Positions 33,960 to 46,618 of a DNA stretch of 64,000 nt are shown piece by piece. The stretch comes from Endomychus coccineus. Lineage: Eukaryota; Arthropoda; Insecta; Coleoptera; Endomychidae. Position 1 is the stretch's first letter; each line of letters starts with the position of its first letter. The notes under the pieces were generated by a model, which worked only from the letters and a program-made list of their open reading frames with translations, made no database searches and was not told where the DNA came from. The position numbers were made by a program, and so were the translations under genes. The stretch spans positions 4,712,001 through 4,776,000 of the forward strand of contig OY294069.1 in assembly GCA_958510875.1 (NCBI GenBank), in the 5' to 3' direction.

Positions 33960-34262
33960 CACGGTCGTATATACAGGATAGAAACTCTATGGTTGACATG
34001 ACTCTTACATGTCGCCAAACTCGTAGTGTCTCGCTCAGCCACCGGCTGGCGCATGGATCGAAGTATGTTGTCAGGATTAGGCGCCATATCTTTCAAACCC
34101 ACGGTCTATACGACCGTGTTCAAACCCGATCGTATACGTGCCAGAGAACATCCCTCGACTAATGCGCCATTCTTTTGGTACTACGCAACAGATGAGGCTT
34201 AGCGGGACTCACTTGTCACATAGGAAACAGCCTCGAGTTTTCAGACCTGTATATACGACCGT
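33960..34262. repeat. Possible miniature inverted-repeat element
   Basis: cacggtcgtatatacagg at the left end is matched by cctgtatatacgaccgtg at the right end (18 bp, perfect). A related palindrome, cacggtctatacgaccgtg, lies inside near 34,099. I see no target-site duplication next to the arms. CACGG-type ends resemble some Transib/CACTA-like termini, but that is only a hint. Confidence 0.6.
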
Positions 34263-34704
34263 GATCATTCGTAACTAGTTGCAGCGTGTTGTATTTTGTT
34301 CGTGTGGGAGGCGGTGACGTCACTGACAGGATGATAAAATCAGTCGATTGATCCATCCTCTACAATTATTGTTTAAAGTCTTCGGTTGCCATCTACAACA
34401 GATATGTAGTACCGATTGCGTTGAACTGGTTCAATATAACAATATCTAGATCTACATAAAATTATTATTATATTATTTATTCATCTTTTTCATAGAAATA
34501 TTTCTATGATCTTTTTCTATCTTGTGTTTCGTGTTTAGTCTTTTCACTAGTCAGTGGTTGGGTTGATTTTTTGTTTACTACAAATTTTATTCTTTTATTA
34601 TTATCACAAATTCTCAAAGTATCCAATGACATGATGGAATCAAAAATGAGATAAAATCTCTGTCTCTAGACAAATGAAATTTTGAAATAGTTTCTAGGGA
34701 GAAA

Positions 34705-37700
34705 ATGAGTTATGAGACAATACATATAGAAAAAATATGTAGAACGTGTTTATCGGAAGAAAATATAATGAGATCAGTTTTCAGCATTGATGAAACTAGT
34801 GGAGAAACTATGAGGTTGTTTGAAATGCTCATGTCTTGTGCATCTGTACAGGTAAAGCTTAAGTGATAAACATAATTCCTGTCTCTGAACAATTATTCGT
34901 AGGTCTTAGAAAACGACGGCCTTCCCAATCAAGTTTGCCTACAATGTGTACATTATATCACACGAGCCTTTTCGTTTAAACAACTTTGTGAAAGATCTGA
35001 CGAAACACTAAGGCAGTTATTAGGAAAACCATTTCAGCAAACATTCCTTGAATTGAAACCGTTATTAGCAGCCAATGCGATAGCCAATGAAGTCAGTGAT
35101 GTTATTAGTACTGTAACAAATTCATTACAAGTTGTTACCGATTTGAATTTGAGTTCAGTCACAGATCAAGAGAAAGAGAGTGACTCTATAGATTTAAAAT
35201 TCTTCAATCATATAGCCCCAAGTGAGGCATTCGAACAAAAGTTTGAGCCCATTGATAACGTGCTAGACAGTATGTATTAACTCCTTTAATTTTATTTTAA
35301 TACTTTAAATTTATACAAATAATACTATAAAATTCAAAAATTTTAGTAAATTATATGTATACTGAGTGTCAATGTTAGAAATTATACTAAAATTGGTTTT
35401 AGTTGGTGACAATTTTTCGGATGATGAAAAACTGGAAGATAAGTATTTAGTAAATAAAATAACATCTACACCTGAAGATCAAAAGCCTAAAAAGGAGCAA
35501 AAAAAACGTAAACATAAAGATGATACTGAACAACCTATATATCCGTGTGAAGAATGTACACATTGCTTCACAACTTTGGCAGATTTGAAAGTATAACAAA
35601 CTGAATTATACAATTTTCAGAAATTAATGCTGGGTTTTTAGATTCATAGAAAAACTCATCCTAGAGCTTCAAGACATATTTGTAAAATATGTAAACAAGG
35701 CTTCGCCAGTGCCAGCACACTTTGTAGACACATGAAGGTAAAATGTCTTTGCTTCTAATCAAATATTCATGTTGGATGAATTAAATCTTTGATTTTCGTT
35801 TTTAGGTTCACGACGGTGCCAAGAGACATTTGTGTAACGAGTGTGGAAAAGGTTTTTCAAGATCGGACGATTTGACTCGACATTTACGTACGCATACAGG
35901 TGAAAAACCGTTTCCGTGTAAATTGTGCGGGAAATCGTTTGCACAGTCTTTCAGATTGCTGGAACATATGAGGGCCCATGCCAACGAAAAGGGATTCATT
36001 TGTTCGGTGTGCGGTAAAGCTTTCAGTCGATATACGAGTTTGGCAGCTCACAATAAAACACATACTGGGGTTAAGAGTCACGAGTGTAGTCTTTGTGGGA
36101 AACGGTAAGTGTTTTTCAATTTCCTCCTTATCATTCTACAGGTTGATGAAGTTGTAATGTTAGATATGCACAAAAACAGCAATGGTACTATTATACTATT
36201 TTTAGTCTAATTAATTTAATATTTATATGTATTTTATTTATATAAATAACACTCTAGAATCATTATAAAGGGAGATTGTCCATTATTCAAAACATTTACT
36301 CTTTTATTTGCCAATATTGATTAATAGAATTAAATAAATTAGAGAAAATGATATAATTTATAATAATACAAATTTGTTAATAGAAATAACACAAAGTTAC
36401 AGTTATATGTTCATCTATAGTATTTTAAAAACGACAAGTATGATACATCTTTGAAAAGAAAAATTTATTTCAAACAGGAATATGCAAAAATATACAGGCT
36501 GGTCCATGAGAAAAAATAAAAGTTTGTGTCATAGATTCAAAACCAATTTTTATGAAAAAACTCTTTTAAAAAAGTGCCTCAAGAATGTTTTTATAGAAAC
36601 AAAAAATATTCATAAACAAATAAGTTAAGGAGATTAGTCAAAAATGCCAAAACCAGCCTGTATCTTTCAAACAATTCAACATATCGATATGCGATTTTCG
36701 GTATTCACTTTCTCACAAAAATGGAGCTCGTAACATGTTGGTTAGTTTTTTCTTGCTCCTCTGAAAATTGGCGTTTCCTATCAAAAGTGTCAAATTCGGA
36801 CCACTTTGTACATCTTTGGATTTAAACTTTATGTTAAAGTGTAAATTTATTATTCACATTTTACTTCTCGAATTTATACCTCAAAGTAATTAATATAAAA
36901 CATTTTCTGATCTATTTGAACTATTTTTCTTCGAATATTGTATTATTTTTACCTATTAAAAATAAACAATTTTTATAAAAGCATCTAAAAATTTGAACGT
37001 ATGTTCAATTATCAATATGTATGTTGAATTATCAATAAAAAAATTAAATACATTGAAAATTTATGAATACACAAATTATTAGGTTACAAATAGTTTAACT
37101 CTTCAAGTAATTAAAAGCTAAATAAAGAATGTTTCAATGAGTAAAAACATTAAAATTATTTTATTCAAATTAATTGATAAAACCTTGAACTGGCCACTAA
37201 ACGGAAAAATGATTACTTAGGGAAATCCATAAATAATAAATTTAAAAAAAATTCAACCGTATATGTCGGCCAAATAGTACTCAGCTACAGCCCATTTTCT
37301 CGACTATCGGTCCCTTTCCAGAAGAGGCTGTTCATAAAGTTTTTTTTATGTTTTTTGAGCCTTTATGGAAATAAAAAAAATACATTAAAATCTATTATCT
37401 TGATGGTGGTTGAGGTATCGTTCGAAAGGTGCATTGTAGATGTGTAAAAACTGTAACAATTAAAAAAAGTTATGTCCAGACTGGGCCCCTGAATATTAGA
37501 GAAAAGCATGCGCAACTGTCAACACTAGCATGGCTGGTGGTAGGCCTAATTGGCAAATTCACAAGTAAAGTTTAATGTTAAATCATTCAGACTTCAAGAA
37601 CAGGAAAGTAAGATAAAAACTAAAATTAGAAAAATTCAGCAATAAATAACAGAAAATAGCTTCCTGAATTTCAACTGTTGAACATGAATTATATAAATCA

Positions 37701-40700
37701 TAAAATAAAATTTCACATATAAACTTTAATTATCAGGAAATGAAGCCGTATGATGTATAAATAAATTTATATATTGAATCCATTCTTTATATATTCCTGA
37801 GGATGAGGTGTAATTATTGACCTCGAAACTTGGTTGTACGGATCCACAAAAAAATGTATTGTGAGAAATAAACATTACAATATTAATATCAACAAGAAAA
37901 TACAATACAATTATTATTATAGATAAAAACAAGAAATTTCACTTAGTTAAATATCACTTTATTTAAAAGAACTTTGAATGCAATTTCGAACTTAACAGTA
38001 CGATTTGTATCTTGCATTTTAGATTGTGCGGCTCCGGATCGCTAGCCATGCATATGAAAACTCACACTGGCTTGAAGGACCACGTTTGTCCGTTTTGCGG
38101 TAAAGGTTTCACGACGCCTAGCAACTTGATCATTCACAAGCGAACACATACAGGTAGGCAATTGTACCGTCTATCTAGAGATAGAGATATTTTTTTTGAT
38201 TTCCTTATTCAGGTGAAAGACCGTACGCGTGCAAACTGTGCAACAAAGCGTTCCCCGATCCTTCGAGGCTCACGGTGCACGCGCGATCCCACAGCGGCGA
38301 GAAACCGTACGTTTGCGCGGACTGCGGCCGAGGTTGCGTCAGTTCGTCGCAACTGAAGAAACACCGCAGGATACATACCGGGGAGAAACCGTACGTGTGT
38401 ACGATGTGTCCGAAGGCGTTCCCCAGGAGCGAGGATTTGAGGATTCACATCAAAACACATACAGGTACTTGCACGCGACTAAATTAACAATGAGCTTAGT
38501 TCAAATTTTTGTTTGTAATCCCGCTTCTTGAAATGTTGGTCATCCGAAATAGTTCTTTGTTAGAGATTTTCGCCTGTTTTATCTTGAACATAGTAAATTT
38601 CAGTTCTATAAATTCTAGCTTCCTTCTGAAAATATTCGAATATATTTGAATTAAAATGTATCAATTTATATCTCGATACATTATGTTTTATGTAATAAAT
38701 TTATATTAAAATACATTTTATTTGGATCATTATGTTCAAATACATTTTCAGTCCAATATATTTGTATTAGTACATTTGAAACTAGATACATTATGTTGAA
38801 ATATATTTTTAGTCCATTTGAACATGCAAATACAATATAAATGTATTAATACTTCCATATTTATTGGAATAAAAATGTATTCCTATTGAAATACATTTTT
38901 AGTCCAATAAATTTGTATTAATACATTTGTATCTGGATACATTATGTTGAAATACATTTTTAGTTCATTTGAACATGCAAATACAATATAAATGTATTAA
39001 TACCTACAAATTTATTGAAATAAAATGTATTCTTACTGAAATACATTTTTAGTCCAATAAATTTGTATTCACACATTTTTATCTGGATATATTATGTTGA
39101 AATACATTTTTAGTCCATTTGAACATGCAAATACAATAGAAATGTGTTAATACCTACAAATTTATTGAAATAAAATGTATTCTTACTGAAATACATTTTT
39201 AGTCCAATAAATTTGTATTAATACATTTGTATCTGGATACATTATGTTGAAATACATTTTTAGTCCATTTGAACATGCAAATACAATAGAAATGTGTTAA
39301 TACCTACAAATTTATTGAAATAAAATGTATTTTTACTGAAATACATTTTTAGTCCAATAAATTTGTATTAATACATTTGTATCTGGATACATTATGTTGA
39401 AATACATTTTTAGTCCATTTGAACATGCAAATACAATAGAAATGTGTTAATACCTACAAATTTATTGAAATAAAATGTATTCTTACTGAAATACATTTTT
39501 AGTCCAATAAATTTGTATTAATACATTTGTATCTGGATACATTCTGTTGAAATACAGTTTTAGTCCATTTGAACATGCAAATACAATAGAAATGTGTTAA
39601 TACCTACAAATTTATTGAAATAAAATGTATTCTAACTGAAATACATTTTTAGTTCAATAAATTTGTATTCACACATTTTTATCTGGATATATTATGTTGA
39701 AATACATTTTTAGTCCATTTGAACATGCAAATACAATAGAAATGTGTTAATACCTACAAATTTATTGAAATAAAATGTATTCTTACTGCAATACATTTTT
39801 AGTCCAATAAATTTGTATTCACACATTTTTATCTGGATATATTATGTTGAAATACATTTTTAGTCCATTTGAACATGCCAATACAATAGTAATGTGTTAA
39901 TACCTACAAATTTATTGAAATAAAATGTATTCTTACTGAAATACATTTTTAGTCCAATAAATTTGTATTCACACATTTTTATCTGGATATATTATGTTGA
40001 AATACATTTTTAGTCCATTTGAACATGCAAATACAATAGAAATGTGTTAATACCTACAAATTTATTGAAATAAAATGTATTCTTACTGAAATACATTTTT
40101 AGTCCAATAAATTTGTATTCACACATTTTTATCTGGATATATTATGTTGAAATACATTTTTAGTCCATTTGAACATGCAAATACAATAGTAATGTGTTAA
40201 TACCTACAAATTTATTGAAATAAAATGTATTCTTACTGAAATACATTTTTAGTCCAATAAATTTGTATTCACACATTTTTATCTGGATATATTATGTTGA
40301 AATACATTTTTAGTCCATTTGAACATGCAAATACAATAGAAATGTGTTAATACCTACAAATTTATTGAAATAAAATGTATTCTTACTGAAATACATTTTT
40401 AGTCCAATAAATTTGTATTCACACATTTTTATCTGGATATATTATGTTGAAATACATTTTTAGTTCATTTGAACATGCAAATACAATAGTAATGTGTTAA
40501 TACCTACAAATTTATTGAAATAAAATGTATTCTTACTGAAATAAATTTTTAGTCCAATAAATTTGTATTCACACATTTTTATCTGGATACATTATGTTGA
40601 AATACATTTTTAGTTAATTTGAACAAATACAATATTATTATTATTATTAATACCTACGAATTTATGAAAAATCTTGTCTTCCGGATGGATTCCACGTCCC

Positions 40701-41534
40701 AATAGCTCGACTTGATGCCACTACGAATTTATTGGAACAAATAGTATTCCTATTGAAATACATTTATTGTGGATACATCACAATCTACATACAAGTGTAG
40801 TTCAATTAAAATTCATTTTTATTTCATAAAATTTGTATGTATTAATATATTTGTACCTGGATACATTATGTTTAAATTTAGTTTTAAACCAATAAATTTG
40901 TATCAAAATCAATGTATACTCAAATACTTGGTATTTGAATTTATTCATATAGAAATACATGTTTATTCCATTAAATTTGGATTTACTTGTATTTATATTG
41001 AAATACATTTGTATCTGGATACAGTATGTTCAAATAGATTTTTACCCCAATAAATTTGTATTAATTCATTTTTATTCCAATAAATGTGTTTTGTATTCAA
41101 ATGAACTTGAATTTACATAAAAAATGTGTATTCAAAAGGCAAAATGCAATCGCGTACAATTTAAAAAAGTGGTATTTTTAGAAATACGATATCGAAAACT
41201 TGATATCTATGAAATATTGTTCAATTCATGGGTTTGTCCAGTAATTGTCACGATATTGTAAGGAAATTGTTTGTGGGGAAGAGCCTTGGATCTTGATTTT
41301 ACAAGATTTGACTATACCAAACTTTGGCGATTTTAAATAAATGAATTTATTTTCCTACTTTTTACAGGAGATCGGAATCACGTCTGTACCATTTGCAATA
41401 AAGGTTTTTATCAAGCGTCGACCCTGAAGGTCCATCTGAGGATTCACACCGGAGAAAAACCGTACACTTGTTCAATCTGCGACAAAGCCTTCTCGCAAAC
41501 CGGTCCGTTATCGACTCATATGAAATCTCATTGA
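34705..41534 (+). CDS. ZAD and C2H2 zinc-finger transcription factor
   Basis: Eight exons: 34,705-34,851, 34,903-35,269, 35,403-35,590, 35,642-35,737, 35,806-36,104, 38,023-38,153, 38,213-38,464 and 41,368-41,534. All junctions are GT-AG and the frame closes to 548 residues. Residues 12-72 form a ZAD (CRTC ... CLQCV), the arthropod-specific dimerisation domain. A basic, lysine-rich linker precedes twelve C2H2 fingers, from [19 protein letters not shown] to [19 protein letters not shown]. Most are joined by TGEKP-like linkers, as in sequence-specific DNA binders. Finger 6 ([19 protein letters not shown]) is split by an intron; finger 9 has [10 protein letters not shown]. It is a nuclear factor of unknown target; I cannot name an orthologue. 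Aataaa lies at 41,688. The last intron (38,465-41,367) contains a 150-bp minisatellite. Confidence 0.92.
36105..38022. other. Intron 5 of the zinc-finger gene
   Basis: About 1.9 kb of AT-rich intron. It contains the small inverted-repeat element at 36,493-36,660. At 37,798-37,830 there is a CTGAGGATGAGGT...ACCTCGAAAC motif that recalls a hammerhead/Penelope tail but has an altered core. No coding sequence. Confidence 0.55.
36493..36660. mobile_element. Small MITE-like element
   Basis: Ends acaggctggt and accagcctgt are inverted copies (10 bp), flanked by ata/ atct. The interior is non-coding. The ACAGGCTGGTCC type of terminus resembles widespread insect miniature elements ending in ACAGGGTGTCC; the class is not determined. 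Confidence 0.5.
38740..40625. repeat. 150-bp intronic minisatellite, about 13 copies
   Basis: Unit period is exactly 150 bp over most of the array: the word gaacatgc recurs at 38,971, 39,121, 39,271 and so on to 40,471, with the first spacing 151. Each unit contains two copies of gaaatacatttttagtcc (61 and 89 bp apart), so the unit is itself a duplicated shorter repeat. Two variants occur in blocks: attaatacatttgtatctggatac and attcacacatttttatctggatat. The array ends with degenerate aaatacattt sequence to about 41,110. It lies inside the last intron of the zinc-finger gene. Confidence 0.95.
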
Positions 41535-41714
41535 TAGAATTTGTAGCTTCTCTCGAGTTTGAAAGCATAAAGACCGGAATGTGGCAAAACATAATGTCGA
41601 CATGCCTCTGAGATACGCGCCCGAGGTAGGGAGTGCCCCGTTTGGCCAATTCGATTCCACAATTATTTTTCTGCAATTTTCGTAATTAATAAATTCCATA
41701 ATTTATTTTCTAAA

Positions 41715-42060
41715 TTCGCAATACAACCAGTTTGTAGATGTAAGAACAAGCTAAAATACCTTCGATAAAATTTTATACTTCGACAAATCCGGGATTTACA
41801 AAATGGTTTGTGAGTCGTGTTCAAATTGCTATGCGGGTCAAATTAAAAGGAACTTTTTTAACTCGGTATAAAGAGCATTTTGCCCATATAAAAAAAAATA
41901 ATGGTGAAAAATCAGTGTTAGCCGAACATATTTTGAAGTCACACCATTTCTCAAGAAAATTCATCACTTTTAAAACACAGTACAGGCAAAAATTTATTTT
42001 TGATAAGGGTGAATATTTCTTATTTATAAGGTTGAAGTGGTTTTAGAGTTACTTTAAATG
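41715..42060 (+). mobile_element. Penelope-like element GIY-YIG fragment
   Basis: The plus strand reads FDKSGIYKMVCESCSNCYAG, then QIKRNFF, shift, TRYKEHFAHIKKNNGEKS and VLAEHI. The GIY box and C-x-x-CY-G box are intact. It is the same family as the pair at 8.7-9.6 kb, truncated at both ends, and lies just beyond the zinc-finger gene's poly(A) signal. Confidence 0.72.
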
Positions 42061-42732
42061 CCGTTTCTCAGAGGTACATCTTGGTATAGAGGTAAGTTTC
42101 TGCTCTGCTACGGCTGAACATCCTGTATATTTCAAATGTCCATAACACGAGTTTTCCGGTTATTTTTTCTTCTGAAATGTTTTACTTTCTTGTTCCTATC
42201 CAATTACAACCTCATAAACTAGATTTTGTGATTGTCTGTGGTTGAAATCTTGGCAAAATTCATTAAATAATTGAATTCTGCATGTACAGCGTTCGGCATT
42301 AGCGTGTCGAAGTTCGATATATCCTCTATTATAGAAGATTTCACATTAAGTTATTTACGAAAATATTTTAAAATAATTTTCATATGTAAAGTAACAAAAG
42401 AGATATGCGTTTAGGAATTATTTTATCATTTACTTGATAATAAGATATAGGCGAGGAAATAAAGCAGAAAAGGTCGAAAAAAAAATCGAATGAACCGATT
42501 TTGATAAATTTTTTTTTAATCGATTCAGGAAATGATTTAGAAAAAATGTAACCATTTTTTATTCTTCTAATGTGCATTTTAGCATTTCTACAGAGGAAAA
42601 TGCATCTCTTTGAATGCACTTTCAGGAGATAATATTAAAAATGTTAATAAAGATTCTTGACCCACGTATGAATTAATACACAATTCTCGGGAAATAGGTC
42701 ACATTAACACATATATTTTTATTTTTACCCTC

Positions 42733-42774
42733 GTCTTTACGTACGTTTCGGTCTCACGACCATCATCAGAAGAC
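42733..42774 (-). ncRNA. Hammerhead ribozyme (intact core)
   Basis: Minus strand: stem I GTCTT/AAGAC (5 bp, perfect); CTGATGA; one extra T; stem II GGTC/GACC with GTGA loop; GAAA; a short stem III (ACG..CGT with central TA) and A before the predicted cleavage point. All invariant core bases are present. Stem II differs in sequence from the 9.5-kb family while keeping pairing, which supports the structure. Confidence 0.78.
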
Positions 42775-43846
42775 TTATTAATACAATAACCTGATTACTT
42801 AGAAATACTGTAATAACACAAAGCGTCCTTATCGCACAAATTTCGATTAAATGCCAACGTCGCGAAACGAACGGAGACATGAAATCGGAACTATAACACA
42901 GCAATGTTGCAGCGTAAAAATTAAAAATTAAAAAATTAAAAATCCACTATTAAGTAGAATCATCAATAAATACGAACACATTTCATAAATGTCTGCGAGA
43001 GACTAACAGACAAAGAGTTCTATCCTCTTTGCTAACAGACGAGACCATCTCAAGTGTTCATTTAAGCGCCAGATGTCATAATTTATTAGGTGATAAAAGA
43101 AGGACTCTGAGAAATACTTAAGACAATTCTACTTAAAGTAAACTTTTACAATATAGAACGTAAGTAGGAATTTGCAAGTTTTAATTAATTAAATTAGTAT
43201 AAATCTGACTTAGTGTCTGAATATCTGTCCTATGATTTACAGATTTTGAGTTATGTTTCATGTGAATCATCTCCAGAATAGATCTTTTATAATAATTGGT
43301 TTCCTTAGTTAATATTTTAACTAAGGAAACCAATTATTATAAAAGATCTATTCTGGAGATGATTCACATAAAACGTGACTCCAAGTCCGTAAATCATAGG
43401 AGTGACGTTCAAACACTAAGTCATATTTATACTAATTTAATTAATTAATATTCTTGCAAATTCCTACTTACGTCCTACATTGTAAAAGTTTACTTTAAGT
43501 AGAATTGTCTTAAGTATTTCTCAGAGACCAGAGTCCTTCTTTTATCACCTAATAAATTATGACATCTGGCGCTTAAATGAACACTTGAGATGGTCTCGTC
43601 TGTTAGCAAAGAAGATAGAACTCTTTGTCTGTTAGTCTCTCGCAGACATTTATGAAATGTGTTCGTATTTGTTGTTAATTCTACTTAATAGTGGATTTTT
43701 AATTTTTACGTGCAACATTGCTGTGTTATTTCCGATTTCATGTTTCCGTTCGTTTCGGCGACGTTGGCATTTAAACGAAATTTGTGCGATAAGGACGCTT
43801 TGTGTTATTACAGTAGTTCTAAGTAATCAGGTTATTGTATTAATAA

Positions 43847-43888
43847 GTCTTCTGATGATGGTCGTGAGACCGAAACGTACGTAAACAC
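43847..43888 (+). ncRNA. Hammerhead ribozyme, mirrored copy
   Basis: The plus-strand partner of the motif at 42,733: GTCTT, CTGATGA, T, GGTC-GTGA-GACC, GAAA, CGTACGTA. The 3' strand of stem I reads AACAC instead of AAGAC, leaving one mismatch. The core is intact. Confidence 0.72.
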
Positions 43889-45417
43889 GAGGGTAAAAAA
43901 ATATATGTGTGACCTATTTCCCGAGAATTTTGTATTAATTAAAAATGTTGAAAACATGTCCAAATATAGCCAAAATTTCTCACTCGGGGGTTTTTGGGGT
44001 CGCTGAACACGGTTCCCGTGCCAGATTTCAACTACAACGCACCCGGGGCTCAGTACATCCGGGTAATATCGTCGTTTCCAGGGAATTCGGAAAAATCTCT
44101 TTTGCAATGGACTGATACTTAGTGGGAAGGTTCTCTTGTGGTTGCCGGCTGTGACCAAGTCTTTCAATAGTCACCTGGTGCTCAGGATACACTAATTGTC
44201 TAGGTCATCTCCATGGATTGATTTTTAATAAGCTTTGAAACGCAACCAAATTTGTATCTCGGTGTTTTTGGAGTCGCACCTGGAGCTCAGTACATCTTGG
44301 TACTATCGTCGTCTCCGGGGAATTCGTGAAATTATCTTTTGGAATTGGATGAAACTTGTGAGGGAGGTTTTTTTGAAGTTGCCGGTTGTGACCATGACCT
44401 TCAATAGTCACCTGGTGGTCAGGATACTCTGATGACCTGAGTCATCCCCATGGATTGTTCTGAAATAAAACCAAATTCGTATCTCCGGAGTTTTTAGGAT
44501 CGCTGAACTCGATTCTGGAGTCGGAATCAGAAATAATGAAAATCATAATGATAATAAAAACTACGTGATTTTAACTTATACAATATTTTTAATAAATAAT
44601 TCAAAAAGTTGAAGTTGAAGTTCGTGTTTTACGATATTGTTTTTGTTGTTTTTTCCTGTAACTTATCTTAAAAAATCAAACCTAATTATTAAAATTTACA
44701 ACATTTAAAATCAAAAATTTTTCAATATTATTTTTTTCGCACTTGACAAATTCAATCAAGTTGATTACTGTGCAAAAGGTATTTTTTGAATTCTTTGTTA
44801 CCGACAACACATTGATTCCGACTACAGAATCGTGTTCAGGGACCTCAAAAAAGCATATTAAAAAACAATCCATGGAGATGACCTAGGTCATCAGGGTATC
44901 CTGAGCACCAGGTGACTATCGAAAGTCTTGGTCACAGACGGCAACCACAAGAGAACCTTCCCACTAAGTATCACTCCATTGCAAAAGAGATTTTTCCGAA
45001 TTCCCTGAAGATGACGATATTAGTCGGATGTACTGAGCCCCAAGTGCGTTGTAAATGAAATCTGGCACCGGAATCGTGATCAGCGATCCCAAAAACCCCC
45101 GGGTGAGAAATGTTGGCTATATTTGGACATGTTTTCAACATTTTTAATATTATCTCCTGAAAGTGCATTCAAGGAGATGCATTTTCCTCTGTAGAAATGC
45201 TAAAATGCACATTAGAAGAAAAAAAATGGTAACATTTTTGCTAAATGACTTCCTGAATCGATTTAAAATTTTTTTTATCAAAATCGGTTCAACCGATTTG
45301 TTTTTTTTTACTTTAGCCTTTTTTGTGCTTTATTTCCTCGCCTAATAAATTATTATAAAAATTTAATGTAACTTTAAACAATTATTAAAGTAAACTATCA
45401 TTTCACCACGGCTAACT

Positions 45418-45512
45418 AATGAATAATGAATAATAAATAATAAATAATAATAATAAAATAAATAATAAATAATATATAATAAATAATAATAAATAGTAAT
45501 AAAATAATTTAA
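45418..45512. repeat. AAT/AATAA microsatellite
   Basis: Imperfect run of aataat and aataaat words over about 95 bp, next to the foldback element end. Confidence 0.85.
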
Positions 45513-46618
45513 AAAATCTCTTTTTGTTATTAAATTGGAAATATCTCTGAAATTGATACTTTTAGGAAAGGGGAATGAATGCTTGATGGAAATAAAAGCA
45601 ACTAAAATAAATATAAATGGTATCTCATCTTTAAATGTGAAGCTTACAGATGCCCTCAATTTTAGAAATAACTGTTTTTTTTATATCTTCTATAATAATA
45701 GACATATTGAACGCACTAACGCCACCCTGTACATAATTTTTTATTTCTAGATTAATTTAGTATTTGAATTTATCCCTATTTTTGTTTCATCCATGAAATT
45801 TTTGCGCATATTCAAAACTTGAAAATATTAATTAAAATCATTCAATTATCTATATATTTTATAATTTGATGTACCTGCAGAAAAGTTCAAACAACACTAG
45901 AGGAAAAAGAAATCTTATATTTTGGGGTATTTTAGTTTTATATTTAAAATATTCACTTAGTATTCTTTAATTGCTGACTGAAGTATTCAAGGAAATAAGT
46001 TATGATTTTATATAAAATAATTGTAAATATGAGCCAATATACTTAATTTGTAACCTGATCAATCATTAAATAAAATACGGTATTGTGTATGATTTATGTA
46101 CATAACAAACTGACACTATGTTTCAGTATTTGATAGATAATTTAGGTTAATCTTGTACTACTGACTAATTTTTAGATATACTATTTTATTTTTATTTATT
46201 TCTAAGTTGTTGGATATACACAAATATATTTTTAACAAATTTTCATAGGTTTTTATTCAGTAACTCAATTACCTGCCTTTTTTTTTATAAATGTAGGTTT
46301 TATTTTAATTTACTTGTTTAATTGTGAAGGTATTATTCTTTGAACAATAAAATTAAATGATATGTTAAGAAGTGTTTTACTTTTACCACCTTATCAGTAC
46401 AACAATTATGTTGTAATTCTTTTGCAAGTAAGAATTAAATGGACTTAATGCACCCATTTTCTGAAGAAAATATCCAGTGAATTGGGAATTATGAAAGAGA
46501 ATAAGGTAGGTTTAATAACTAATGTTATTAAATTTAATTGCCTACAATACATCTTTGCATCTGGAAAAATTGTAATTATATTACTATCCAACAAATTCAG
46601 TAAGGTATTATATCATTA
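45513..46618. other. No recognisable gene
   Basis: AT-rich, no convincing coding frame or repeat. Confidence 0.5.

Larger units (their letters stand above)
42650..43945. mobile_element. Head-to-head pair of Penelope 3' ends (palindrome)
   Basis: Two copies of about 650 bp in opposite orientation, meeting at about 43,315 (ttagttaatattttaactaagg). Both are the 3' non-coding region of the family at 12,387-13,590. The left copy runs on the minus strand, the right on the plus strand, and each ends in a hammerhead ribozyme. A taaaaatgtt repeat on both sides (left near 42,640, right near 43,943) looks like the target duplication; removing one copy plus the insert rejoins the foldback arm exactly. 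No coding sequence remains. Confidence 0.82.
42430..45350. mobile_element. Large foldback element carrying a nested insertion
   Basis: Left arm 42,430-42,650 plus 43,945-44,220; right arm 44,860-45,350 is their reverse complement (shared words: gcgaggaaataaag, cagaggaaaatgcat, caggagataatatt, atgttgaaaacatgtccaaa, agtcacctggtgctcagga). The nested Penelope pair at 42,650-43,945 interrupts the left arm. The centre (44,220-44,860) contains a second diverged tandem copy of the ctcagtacat...ggaattcg...cacctggtg unit. No transposase frame is seen. This is a foldback-type or large MITE-like element of unassigned class. Confidence 0.75.

Noticed and set aside
37798..37830. CTGAGGATGAGGT...ACCTCGAAAC as a hammerhead ribozyme
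   Set aside because: The first core box has an inserted and altered base (CTGAGGATGA), and no stem I is evident, so I did not annotate it.
43657..44411. Short frames on both strands across the Penelope pair and the foldback arm
   Set aside because: They mirror one another because the DNA is palindromic; no domain is present.
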